Origin: Anisakis pegreffii
Lineage: Eukaryota; Nematoda; Chromadorea; Rhabditida; Anisakidae
Direction of reading: 5' to 3'
DNA: 64,000 bases
Assembly (NCBI GenBank): GCA_035041965.1
Contig: JAPYMA010000288.1
Coordinates: 17,987 to 81,986, forward strand
The translations under genes were made by a program, and so were the position numbers. The stretch's first letter is position 1; each line of letters begins with the position of its first letter. Under the pieces are notes generated by a model that saw only the letters and a program-made list of their open reading frames with translations, ran no database searches and had not been told where the DNA came from. Shown piece after piece: positions 51,221-62,926 of the stretch.

Positions 51221-52303
51221 ACCCAGTATATATGCATATCTCTAATGTGATTGCACGAGTTGTTGAAATGAAGTTATATAAGCCATCTTCGTATTCATTT
51301 CACCACACTCAATCGCAATTGGAACTTTGACTAACGCATCAAAATGTATGGAACGTGTGACCATTACACTCACTTTGTACTTTAGTACTAAAGTATAGTT
51401 GAATGAATGAAGAAAGCCTCATTTATAAAATTAAAATACAATGACTGTCTAATTCTATGAAACGCAACAAGCGTCAAATTAGACTCATACAAACAGCCAG
51501 AAATACTGACGAGTCAAGAGATGCTATTTGAAATTATTCATGCGATACCAAATTATAACTGTTACATTATTATATCGTCTGTTAGTTAAAAAATAATACA
51601 TAACAGGGTTGGAAAACGGGGCGAAAGACGCGTAATAAATATGGATCCTCGTTGAGGCGATCTCTCTCCGCAAAAAAAAACAACTTCTCTTTGAAATCTC
51701 CCTTAGGGGAACGATGATTTCATTAGCAGAGGGCTGCTAAAAGACACATCGAATTTGACGAGGAAAAGGTGGCATGTTCGAATGCTTCCTCAGAGGGACA
51801 GCATTAATGATCTAATAGTAATGTATTAACTAACTAGATGAAATATCACAGCAGGTTCTGAAGTATGGAATGAAAGTTAAGGACTCAAAACGTTGATTAT
51901 GAACAATTTTTACTCGACGTGGAGCAAAATTGTGAGTCTCTTTTTGGGCAGTTAAAACGTGTTCGACATTATCTTGATGTTGCTGCGTGAAGACCAATAG
52001 GATTATGTGGACTAACGAATAGTCGAACTATAATACTATGCGAGGTTGCAACTTCGTGTTCTTTTTTTCCAAAGCGAGTGTGACACTTAAGTTGTCATTT
52101 CCTCTACATTCCATTAATCGAAGTGAAAATTTTAAAAAAATTCTGCGTTACAGCACATTTATAATGCATATGCCTTGCAGAACAAAAGATTTACGGTTAC
52201 GTTAAGAAGACTTCATGAATAAAAAGTTATCGCAATTATTAGTATCTTCGCTGATTCACATCCGTAGCTATTATCTATCATCTGACGTCTTTTCCAAAAA
52301 ATC
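51221..52303. other. Intergenic, no gene recognised
   Basis: About 1.1 kb of AT-rich sequence with homopolymer runs (A9 near 51671). No supported exon on either strand. Confidence 0.4.
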
Positions 52304-53293
52304 TCACTCTTTAGTTTCCAAATGATCTCCTTCAGCACCATCACTGACCATATCAATTATGCATCTCGCAAGACTTCTTTCCTCTCCGTTTCTCAAAGCA
52401 ACAGTCCCAGACAGTTGTTTCTCGTCACTACTTACTGCGTATCTTCGGTTTGTTTCTGCGATGTACTTATTCGTTGATAGCAATATATTATTATTCTGCG
52501 AGTATGGCAACGAAACTGCCAGTTCCTAAAAGATCACAGACCACACGTCTGCTCCGACTCCTTTCCATCGTCCATTACCGCATTTCACCACCTCACTGCC
52601 ACCACTAGCTTCCCTACTGCCTTCTACTTTCCTACATTCATTTTCCCTATTGCTTTGTGACACAAGATACTTTTGACTACAATAAGGGAGGGAGGTGTGG
52701 TTGATCTCTCTTGTGTATTCAGGGTTAAACACACGATACAATCATCCGTGAGTTTTTCGTTTCTCCCATCGTTTCCAAAGCGACTATTTGCAAATCACTA
52801 AACGTTGAAGTGATTTAGATGAACTGTTGGTGTAAATGGGTGACTGGCCAAAAAACTAAAAGAACCACCGATGTGAAATAAATTATAGAAATAAGATTGA
52901 TTCCTATTGTGTTCTATTCGGTTCGCACTCAATAAATCCTTATCAAAATTAGTCTGTATTTGAAGATTACAGATCGATGTGTTTGAACTTCTAAGCGATC
53001 CTGCTTCCAAAAACTTTATAATCACTCGTGCCCCGCCAAATGCACGAGATTGCCTTGGATGGCGGTCTTTCCCGTCTGCATTCGCCCCCCCCCCCCACCT
53101 CCACTTTGCAATCATCCTCTCTAGCCCAAAACTCTAATCCCCTCCTTTCCAACTCAATCATATAAGCAGCAAGAATAACAATAGCAAAAACTATGAATAA
53201 TAATGCAATGAATTCAAAATTACCAACAACAAAGACGAAACGATAGAATATTGAAAAATATATGATGCATCTGAAGTACACTGCACTAAACAT
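52304..53293 (-). CDS. Possible two-exon single-pass membrane protein
   Basis: Minus strand. Candidate exon 1 (53293-53099) encodes a hydrophobic segment (FEFIALLFIVFAIVILAAY) followed by a charged juxtamembrane stretch (MIELERRGLEFWARED). It ends at GAG|GTGGGG. Candidate exon 2 (52525-52304, acceptor TTTTAG) starts ELAVSLPYSQNNN and ends GDHLETKE and TGA. Both are phase 0, so they join to a protein of about 138 residues with one transmembrane helix and a polar tail. The start ATG at 53293 is a guess; an upstream exon is possible. A run of 12 G residues sits just inside the intron. No family recognised. Open frames, splice context and amino-acid composition are the only support. Confidence 0.4.
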
Positions 53294-53673
53294 ATAATAA
53301 CTTCATTCATATTGCTTAAAGCGTTCTCACTGAAAAAAAACAACTTCACACCTAAATAATTCAACACGAGGCACAAAGACAAAAACAAAAAAATGAATTT
53401 TGTTGTATAGTTCTATTAGATTGAAATCTAATCGAACGAATAAGATTTAGAGACAACTTAGCAGTGCTAATGGATTGAACAAGAAGATAGGGAACAAATT
53501 GGAAAGCGACGGATGATCACAAATTGAGTTGTTATTCACTGATTCTAATCGCTTTTCAATAACACAGTAATTCATCACAAATGCTAATTGTAAAGCGAAA
53601 ATCTAAAATACTCTCGCAAACCAACCAACAATCTATATCATCTGCTCAACCATACTAATTTTGCAATTAACAG

Positions 53674-54019
53674 CCGAAAATCAACAGCAATTAAGCTCGC
53701 TGGAAGGAGGGTTGTCGTCAGAAATTTATCCATCTGTATTGATTATAAAAAGGGTTAGTAATTACATATATTCCAAAGCTCCCTCCAACCGTTCACGATG
53801 TCTATCTAACCTCCTAAAGTCCTCGTCCTACGAGCCTAATATTTACTATTAGGAAGTAAATTGCATTACGTGCCGATGAAATTTGAAATTGCAAATTAAT
53901 AAATGTTTCAAATTTTTAATAAATTCAACTCAGATTCAGAACATAATATACCAGAACGCAGAGCTCTTCTTCCCAACAAATACTTTGCCATTGGCACTGC
54001 GTGCAAAAAATTGCAATAA
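53674..54019 (+). CDS. Possible orphan terminal exon pair, unknown gene
   Basis: Exon 53674-53753 (acceptor TTAACAG, donor AAAGG|GTTAGT) reads RKSTAIKLAGRRVVVRNL in one frame and enters the intron in phase 1. Exon 53934-54019 (acceptor CTCAG) continues in that phase as DSEHNIPERRALLPNKYFAI and ends at TAA. A start would have to be upstream, and I found no convincing earlier exon. The first exon is also open in another frame, so the call is weak. Confidence 0.22.
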
Positions 54020-57000
54020 CTGCGATTGGTGACGAGTTGTTCGATGATCGTTTATTTTCCATTTCAGTCATTTTATTCGTCTTCTTTTCGGAGATAATTT
54101 TTCGAATCATTCTCAATCAGAAGAGTGATGCAACTACACTTCGTGATTCCACTATTGTACTCTCATGTACAAACGAAAGGCGATTTTGGGTATTTGCATC
54201 TGACAGTCAAGATAACTTCCACATATTACATAGCCAGGTTATGCAATGAAAAAACTTTGGAACAATAAGTTAATTTACAGAATTCTAGCTTAGTCTTCAT
54301 GAGTAGACAGAGTGCAGAACTAAAAGGACTAATTCATCCTTCGATAGTTTCGATTTGAGATCATCAATTCACTCGGTTGTTATGGTGAATTATTCATTTG
54401 ACTGTCATGTGATTAATAATCGTGACGCATTGAGTGATGATGAATGGGTTCAAAATTGGCTCTATTTTTGTGATTTTTGACGAATTCGATATGAAATTAT
54501 TATTTCATTAGTTTTGGAGATTACTATCTCAGTTGTTTCGGTCTATTGCAATGTGCCTGGTTTTTGGATCAAAACACTTGGCACAATTTTAGTGGCAATC
54601 TTTTTAGCCCTCCTTTATCATGACTTAAATTTGTTTTGAAATGTTTACTATCTTTCTATTATCTTATCACTTCCTTTTCTCTCGAATTGCGACGATTTAC
54701 TTCGTGAATTTCAGCGCGCAATTTCCAGGTAATCCAGGTAATTTTTCATTATTTTCGTTGACCTTCAAAGTTCAGCATTAAACGATATAGCTTCGAAGAT
54801 TAGGCGAGGGTATGACAAAACGATTTTAATGAGTTGATAAATCAGGAATGATGCCACAAGTAAACAGCTCGCTACTCACAGTTGGAGATTTTGGAATGAA
54901 TGCACTTCTGTTCCATGATCTTTGTGAATTTCACAACTTATGGAACATTACGGACATGAAAACAGTTGACAATGAGCAAACCATAGTTTCATGATTGAGC
55001 CATCCATGCAAACGCTCACGAATAATGCAGTGAACGTTATAGCAGTTCAGCGAGTGAATACAATATTCGTCAGAGTTCAAATAGCCTTTCATAACTGAAG
55101 GAAATTTTTTTCAGAATGCTCAATCCTTCCAATAGTATGTTTATTATCAAAAATTCAACGAATCTGATGAAATGTCCACGCAAATAGTCATTATGAGTAA
55201 CTCAAAACAGTGACAAGTACCGAAACGCATACGGCGAGCAGCAATCGATCACACACATCGATACCGGAGAAACGCAGTAAAACGACTGAATTGTCAACAA
55301 ATCAAACATAACACACAACACAACAACTCATCCTCGATTATCCCTAATGCAAGCGCAAGCTTAACACACGTTCAAAGCAGCAATCGATTAAAGCCCATCA
55401 TATCACACAGAATGTGTAACTCTATATCTCTGCACTCTTGTTAATTCAGATGCATATATTGAATAATATTTATCTCTTTCATATTATTGCAAATAACATT
55501 CTATTATCTCTAATTGCACTAAAATCTATTTCAATATCGCTTATCCACTTTTATCCGTATTAATTTTAGCGTCTGTTTCACATATTACATTATAAATGCT
55601 TCTAATGTTTTGCTCACTTCATAATTTAAAGCTGGAAACAAACTTAATAAATCAGAGGATAAATGAAGAATGAACCGCGAAATGAAAGAGCGATTGATGA
55701 AAGATGTCGTGTTTCAACAATGAAACGTTTGCACGTCATGCATCGTTTGATAATACCAGTGAGGCTGCTGCTGCTGCCTGCCGTCCTTTTGCACTAATTG
55801 TAAGTGTTGTCATAGCCTTGAGAATAAGCCATTAAGTATGGCAAGCATTAGCAGTTAACAAATGCAGTTGAAAATTTCGAATTGATGCTCAACTGTTATC
55901 AGAGAAACATGTCGTTCATATCAGTCATTGATAATGGTTATCAAAATGTCTTTATTTTGGTCCAACGAACAACTAATTCATGAATACACGTTTAATAGTG
56001 TCCAACAAATAACGAAAATGCAATCGATAGAATTATTTGAGTTTTTACTTGAGTGGCCCAGTTGTCACAATTAATAATCTGAAAATGATATCAATTTGGT
56101 TTGAAGAAATTCAGGTTAGAAATCACAAAACGAATGTGCACTGCAATGTAACGATAGTTTGGACGATATACTAAGTGATTCAGCGATCGTAAAATTGATC
56201 AACCGAAACTGCGATCGTATGAAATTGAGTTTACGATTAGCTGAATAGCAGAGAATAAAACAAATATTAGGCGATCGAAAATGAAAGATATTTGAATGAA
56301 ACGGCTCGTGAATAATGTGATACAATAAAGAAGTATTTGAATGCTCAAAAATCAATTAAGAATTTCAACAGTGAACGCGGTTGGACGATGTTTTTATTTT
56401 CATATGTAGTGGAATAATATTGGTTCATGAATGCCGCGGTTTATGAATAATTCGGGTTAAAAGTAAGACTCGGCAGAAATTCGCTTCACTACAAAAATTC
56501 GCTTTACTATCTCAGTTCCTTCATGACTATTTTTGACCAAATTATGGGAAATCTTCGTTATGCTGCTCGGCAAAATCATATCTACGAGAAAATTCATGAT
56601 AAAAATCGATCGTTTGTTGGCTCAATGGAAAATTATCATCTAATATTTCGGTCATTTTTGACGTCCGACGTAATATTTTTTGTGAATTTCGTTGCTTGAA
56701 ACAGTGCTGTTTTCCTTTAATTGGAGAAACAGGTGTTCAAAAGGAGGCATTTGAGGCCTCTGCAACGACAGTGAAAAGATCGTTTCATCTGTAATAGATT
56801 CGGAGCTGAAACTGGTCAGCGAACAGGATTCATCGGAAGGGTTCCTGGTTGGGTACTAGACTAGTAGCTTGAACCTAGTAGAAATTTTTCAAAGATGCTG
56901 AAAGTTGAGTATAAGGCGATTTCTTGAACCATTTTCCTGAAGTTATGAAACGAAAAAACACTTATTCGAATCGAATCTCCTTTTTCATCACGCTGTGAGC

Positions 57001-58179
57001 TCTAGGAAGAAGTTTTTCAGTGGAGCTGATGATATTCTACACGATTAACAAAGATTTTAACCATAATGAACTGGTTCGGCTGAAACGAATTGATTCATTT
57101 TCAAATGAGTGCTTGAGAGAGGCACACTTTGATTTACGCCCGATTCGGTCTCTTTGAAGGAAATGCGTTCGTAAGCCGATGTTCTACCTTACTTGCTTTC
57201 AATGATGGATAAGCTGCTGGAAAAAAGTAGTTCCACTAGTTCGCTAAAAAATACTTTTGTTCCGATAAAAATGACACCGCTATAATGGTGCCGTTGCCGG
57301 AAAAGTATTGTAAACTTGTCGCTAAATGTGCGGCTACTTGAAAAAAAATAGCTTGAAAGGAATTATTGTCAGCAAAATTAGTCCGCTAATCGCTAGTTTG
57401 AAAGTGATGAGGGTCATGACACATTATATAAATGAATCACCACATCAGATACCAACAGAAGTGTCGTTTCACGATACAAAAATCATCACTTCATGGCTGA
57501 CTTTCGCGACCCTCAAACTAATAATGAATAGCCTTGAAAATCTACTCGACTGTTTCAACTGGATATTTTTTAAAATATCCACGTTAAGTAAACTATGCTA
57601 TAAAAACCAATCTGGCATTGACCCGGCTCAACCCGCTAATAAATTTCGAACATACGATAAACAAAGGTTTCGAAGCAATGGTTCGAACCCTGCCGTACCA
57701 CGCGAAAAACCACGACACTATCATTAAACTATAACGCAACTGTCATTTTTAATTACATAGAGATGGAAACAGATTCTGAAAAAAACTGCACAAATTTCCT
57801 TCCTCTTTCGTTTTTTTTTCAACTCTCAAAGTAGTGAGGCTAGTTGATTATGATTAATAATGATACGACATATGCCTATGTGAGGTCGAAGAGTAGCAAA
57901 AAGCTCCAGTAAATGAATAGAAGATTAAGGATTCAATAAATGAATTCAATTGATTGCATTATTACACTGACCGAACCTCGTCATCTCGTTATCAGTATGT
58001 CCATCCTCAGCGAAGGATTGTTAAGTTTTATTGCAAGACCAGTAAAGGTGATATTTTCATTGACTTTAAGGAGTTGTGAGGGGTACGGAGTTCCCGAATA
58101 GGCGGAGAATTTGGTCATCTCCTAATTAACTCTGAATGAATTTGACCGTTAGCTGCGACAACCACCCTGATTGTCGTCA
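54020..58179. other. Long intergenic stretch without supported genes
   Basis: About 4.2 kb of AT-rich DNA with scattered short open frames on both strands and none I can support. It contains a short GCT microsatellite (about 55765) and the second copy of the 20-nt dispersed repeat (57375). The 133-codon frame at 57326-57727 covers that repeat and has no domain. Confidence 0.45.
57375..57394 (+). repeat. Dispersed 20-nt repeat, copy 2
   Basis: Second exact copy of the 20-nt word at 2807-2826. The preceding 150 bp (from about 57225) carries further CGCTAA words and looks like a degenerate short element. Confidence 0.55.
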
Positions 58180-58647
58180 TTTACTGTTACCTCCTTTTCT
58201 CTCTCTCCCCCTAGCAGGAAAACAAGCATAAGGTGATGTCTCGATACTCCTAACACGAGTTACCGCCAGTCCGCTAGTTGTTGGAACCGACTTCATCTTC
58301 GTCATATTGGGGCTTCAATGAAGTGGCTCTTTGCTTGCACATTCAGACCACACAATTTCTGATGTCCGCAGTTTGCGATCATCTTTACGAGTGTTTGGGA
58401 CTGATTCGCTGTCACTGTCATCTTCTTACTGCCTCTCTGAATGTGCTGCAACATTATCTTCAACTTCCAAAACCTGCTCATCCTCATGACACGACTCTCC
58501 GCTTTCGCTAAGAAATACTGCCAATGGAATCTGCCTGCACACATCTACGTCCAGCCGTATCGAACAGCAATGATAACCGTGTACCCGGTTTTTCACGCCT
58601 TCATAAGACCTCCGTAAAAATAAAAAAGGCATACGCACAGCAGCCAT
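58180..58647 (-). pseudogene. Decayed acidic ORF, possibly a transposase N-terminus
   Basis: One minus-strand frame runs from an ATG at 58647 to about 58180 and is interrupted by only two stops, TAA at 58426-58428 and a TGA near 58315. The conceptual product is acidic in the middle (SESGESCHEDEQVLEVED, then after the first stop EDDSDSESVPNTRKDDRKLR). Acidic N-termini of this kind are common in piggyBac-type transposases. That assignment is only a compositional impression. Alternatively, the sequence CA|GTAAGA at the first stop could be a splice donor, making this the first exon of an unrecognised gene. Confidence 0.25.
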
Positions 58648-59189
58648 GGTCCACTTATAGTATCACTCGGTTAATCTGACCCAAACACCTCATACGTTAA
58701 AAAAAAGAGCGTAGTGGGTATTCATAGACTGGGTGTGATAAAAAATTTTTTTCTTCTGAAAACTGAGTCAGAGCGGTGAAATCAGAGTTCGATTGTCAAA
58801 TGTTGGCAATGGGTCGATCAATCATCGAACGAGGGTCCCCTGTCACTATCACAATCCATTTTTATTCTTATTTACAATAAATAATATTTAAGCATATCGT
58901 CAACAACAGAACATGGAACATGACGATAACAATTTTGAAATCATTTTGCGGAAATGATAAAATAAATCACTAAAGTCTTCCACAACCATTGTAAAGCATT
59001 GCAGAAAAATAACTTCATTTACGTATAAATTCGTCCCTAAGCAGTGCATCGAAAATACCACGAATTCACGTTACGGCAATAACGATATTTCTACAGATAA
59101 TAACGATAACAATAACAGTCACAACAAGAGTAAAATTAATAAAATATTAATGACACCTATAGGAGTGATATTAGTAATAGTGATGATAG
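58648..59189. other. Intergenic, no gene recognised
   Basis: AT-rich sequence between the decayed acidic ORF and the RTE remnant. I see no supported exon or repeat boundary here. Confidence 0.35.
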
Positions 59190-60025
59190 GCACTTCCCTT
59201 GCAAGTCCGATTCCGCTACTTCATCGTAGTGCAAGGGTGCCAACGGGTCAGAAAGGCTATGCCGACGGAGCTTTAAGCTCCAGCAGGTACAACCAAGCCG
59301 GACAGGCTTTCTGTAGGTGCCGGGATTACGATTACGGATCCGAGTCTTAGGGCCGACCCGGCTAAAGCGGAACGGTGAAACCGCGGCTATAGGGGTACGA
59401 GGGCTGGCAACCCGAACACAACTACCGCAACAAAAATGTCGCCAAAAAACCGAGAAATCAAAGAAATGGGCAGGATTCACAGAAATTGGAAAACGGACCG
59501 GATGGACAACGATTTAAAAGTCTAACGGAAGGGTCAAACGTTTGTTTGTGGCTACACACAATAAAAGAACGATGTCGACGGACTACCTAATTCAAGAGTA
59601 TATCGAAGAAGTATCAAAAATAAAAGCAGACATCATCGGAATATCAGAAACAAGACGCAGAAGCGAACCAATTGCAGAATGGCATACAGGAGACCAGGTA
59701 TTCTTGGGAAGAGCTAGTGACAACGAATCGAGAGTAGGGGGAGTCGGATTCATCTTGAAAAAACAAGTAACAAATCTCATCGAAAGCTGCGACATTCTTT
59801 CTCCAAGAACGGCAGTGTTGGTCATACGTATCGATAAAGTTGAATGATAACCGTTGGACTAGTCGAATAACACAGTGTATTTCAAGAGGAGTGAAGAGGC
59901 CCCTTGGCAGACCACGAATGAGATTGGATGAACCGCTTGTCAGAATGTTTGGCCAGAAATGGAAAAGGTCTGCTCAACAAAGAGTAACATCGGGATCGGT
60001 AGACCTGCACCTACATAGAGAGTGA
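59190..60025 (+). mobile_element. Internally deleted RTE-type non-LTR retrotransposon
   Basis: 59190-59525 is GC-richer leader sequence. 59542-59847 encodes the start of an APE-type endonuclease: VATHNKRTM (the Asn motif), DIIGISETRRR (the catalytic Glu motif) and RVGGVGFILKK. The frame then stops, and 59840-60025 encodes the very C-terminus of an RTE polyprotein: DNRWTSRITQ, then KRPLGRPRMRLDEPL, matching the NRWT...RP.GRP..R.D family end. The reverse transcriptase and most of the endonuclease, normally over 2 kb, are missing between them. This is therefore a dead internal-deletion copy. Its 5' boundary is not resolved. Confidence 0.75.
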
Positions 60026-60341
60026 AGACAGGTCGCAAGGTAATGATAGACACTTAAATAGAAGAATACCTTAACGTGAAAATGTCTGACAACTAGATAC
60101 ATCAACGAATAAGTACGTAATCTTTTCAAGAATTAATAATTAAGGAAATCATCTTACTTAATTCAACATAAAATTTCATGAAGATTTCTGTTGGCCAAAG
60201 GAATATTAGACTGATCTTTAGATGCGAACCTTAGATCATGATAATATTTAAGCTGACAAAATCGAGGTAATTCAAACGATTTTCCACTGAATATTCATTC
60301 CTTATACGAATTCAGTCAATTTTTTTCTTTCACATCGCTTC
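60026..60341. other. 3' flank of the RTE remnant and of the EBAG9-like gene
   Basis: AT-rich sequence that must contain the 3' end of the RTE copy and the 3' UTR of the minus-strand EBAG9-like gene. No gene seen. Confidence 0.4.
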
Positions 60342-61787
60342 TCATAATTGACTGGAATGTTTTTCCATCAGTCTCTTTTCATGTTCTGCTTTTCGGCGTC
60401 GTTGTTTCTCCAGTCGCTCTTTTCTTCTTTGCTGGAATGAATCCACTTTAAATTTAGCCACACAAACAGAACAGTATCTCAACAAGTGGATATCTTAATC
60501 AAAAACATGAATATTATAAAGAGGTAAAACGAATAACCTCCTTCAACAAATCATCAACTTCGTCCAAATCAATTCGCGTATCCCAAGAATCTTCCTCAGT
60601 ACAGTTAGTTTCATCTAAGTCACCTAATTCATTTGAACATTCCTGCAGTAGAATCGTACCTTTTGAATGCTGCTTTAGAATGCGACTTTTCGGTTTCACA
60701 AAAAATGAACTTCTGTTGACATAACTAACAGCATCAATGTTCAACTTTACAAGAATACAATTCAAACGTTACCCATTCAAAAATGACATGATGTTTCCAG
60801 AAAATCTTCAACGAAATGAAATTTCATGTTATGCCAATCAAAATTTTACATCAAAAACACATTAATTTCAGAACGAAAATAAGATTACATTAAACGGTAA
60901 TTGGTCTTCCTTAACAGCGAATAAATTCTCGCTCCGTGAATCAACCGTTGTATTATTCTTTGAACCTATGAACGCCTGAAATTGTGTTGTAACTTTATTC
61001 ATTGCGATTAATATTAGACGAACAATTTTTCTCTGTTGCATATTGAACAACATCGCCCGTTTTCAGTACACTTTAATACACCTTCTGAGTACAACAAAAA
61101 GATGTACCATCGGAATTTTTTTGATAAACTTTTTTGAGGTCATTAAATAACTAGCAGTGGTTTGAAAGAAAGTTGATGGCATCATAAGAAAACAAATAAT
61201 GGAATAGAATAAAATGACAGAATTTCACGTGAACACAAAATAAAAACCTTTTTCGCGCGTTTAACGTTCGGTTGCATATCACTAAAGAAATCTGGTTCAT
61301 CGCATGCATTTTCTTGCTGAGACGCTAACGCTAACAGTTCCGCTTGTTTTCTTCGATATTCATCAATTTTTTCTTCAACCACATTTACGAATGGTTTATT
61401 ACTCCAGCTATTCCACTGATTCTGCGCTGCAATCACTCAGATCATTATTACCGACTGCTTCCATTGAAAACATTTCGCCATAATAATAATAAGTCAATAT
61501 GTTTCTTTTGCTCAGACCATAGGCAAAACTCACCCAATCAATGATGAGAAGTTGCATTGCGGAACGACAGAAAGTAAAAGCAAAAATGAAAAGCTCATCA
61601 AATGAACGGAATCGAACTAACACTGTGATGAATCATAATCACGGCTTGGTTCATGTTTATTGACGGTGAATGGAAGTGATTCAGAATCTTTGCGACGTTT
61701 CGAACAACAAAGTATTCGTTTCAAACAAAATGTAACGAATCTCACTACTTGTATGAGTTTACGTACGACCAATGTGTTCAACCACAT
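60342..61787 (-). CDS. EBAG9: EBAG9/RCAS1 homologue, 5 exons
   Basis: Minus strand: exons 61787-61622, 61426-61248, 60975-60889, 60642-60538 and 60431-60342, total 627 nt, 208 residues (human 213). Phases match (1,0,0,0). The start ATG puts 22 residues before KRILCCSKRR, the same spacing as human KRLICRS. This N-terminal hydrophobic/Cys segment anchors the protein to Golgi and secretory membranes. Other matching blocks are WNSWSN, EPDFFSDMQPNVKRAKK, IGSKNN...EDQLPFN, ECSNELGDLDETNC..EEDSW and a basic C-terminal coiled coil (QRRKERLEKQRRRKAEHEKR). Known role of the vertebrate protein: regulation of vesicle and Golgi secretory traffic. The nematode role is inferred. An alternative, longer fourth exon starting near 60712 is out of phase with its neighbours and is rejected. 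Confidence 0.87.
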
Positions 61788-62926
61788 GATACAAATGACA
61801 TTCCTTAAATTTTGTTGCACACACAATTGGGTCACGCTCATCGTTCATGTATTACTCACAAATTTGATTCAACCACATTATCACGTGTTTTTCAAATATC
61901 GACTGTGATCGTGAACCTTTCAATTTGATATGAACACATTTATTTCAGCTTTAATTTATTGAAAATTTCCACTAAACGAGAATTACGCAACTCGAAGTGA
62001 ACATTTTACGGCTAAAGAGTTCAACACACTCATAATCACTGCGCATCTCAATTATGAACACTCAATCATATTATAAAGATCTGACTTGCAAAACAATCTG
62101 CAATAGTTCCATTTCAACGTAATACAGTAGCCTGTGAAATAAAAAGTATAAATGGAAAATAAACCATTTCATTTGAGACTAATCACCCTTTCAAAGTTGA
62201 ATAATATTTTATCGACGCGTACCATTAAGATAATGTCTCCAAAATGACACTCTGAATTACCCGTTGAACTCAAATGCGATTGCACTTAAATAATGTACAT
62301 ATTTATGGTCAATAAACGATAATGCACAGTCAAATATACGATAATGCACATACGCACATTGCACACGAATGAATTTTCTTACATTTGTCTCTCAACAGAA
62401 AAAAATAAAGACAATTACTTCATAATATATCGCTATAAAAATTAGTTAAAAACAGACTGCTACAAGTTCCTTGTTAATAATATTTCAGCAGTACGTATTT
62501 AGCAAAATTTCCATCAGAACTTCATATTCATCATCAAAGTCACACATTCAACATCCTTTTAATATAGGACAAGAACGGAACGACTAACTAGAAAATGAAA
62601 TCAATGAAAATATTGTGAGATTTCAATGGAAAAATCCCAGTCCCTATATTGAACTTTAGTAAGTGAGGAGAGAAAAGTTAACAATCGAGATTTTCTGAGG
62701 AATACTTCGCAAGATTTCGCAAACACGGTAAAGTATTAGGTCTAGTAGAAAGCTCTTCGGTAGCCACGCTGGCAAACTAATGCAATCGATTATTGCGTGT
62801 CACTGTACAGTTCTTGTATCAAGTGTCATATGTGGTTTCGTAGCCTATTTTCTCCGCTATCAGAATATACCCATACATTTTCTTCGTTGTTTCAATTCTG
62901 GGAGTTTTGGAGCTTTAATCAGGGCA
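61788..62926. other. EBAG9-like upstream region and mariner 5' flank
   Basis: Should contain the promoter of the minus-strand EBAG9-like gene near 61800-62000. The transposase frame is open upstream to 62780, but the residues before 62927 do not resemble a mariner N-terminus. No 5' terminal inverted repeat was recognised. Confidence 0.4.

Noticed and set aside
57640..57700. tRNA-like GGTTCGAACC block
   Set aside because: The flanking bases do not pair as a T-arm, and no A-box or acceptor stem is found on either strand at the right distance.
60643..60765. Longer 5' extension of EBAG9-like exon 4
   Set aside because: Its acceptor near 60712 is out of phase with the preceding exon. The acceptor CTGCAG at 60643-60645 is in phase and gives the expected QLPFN-ECSNELGDLD join.
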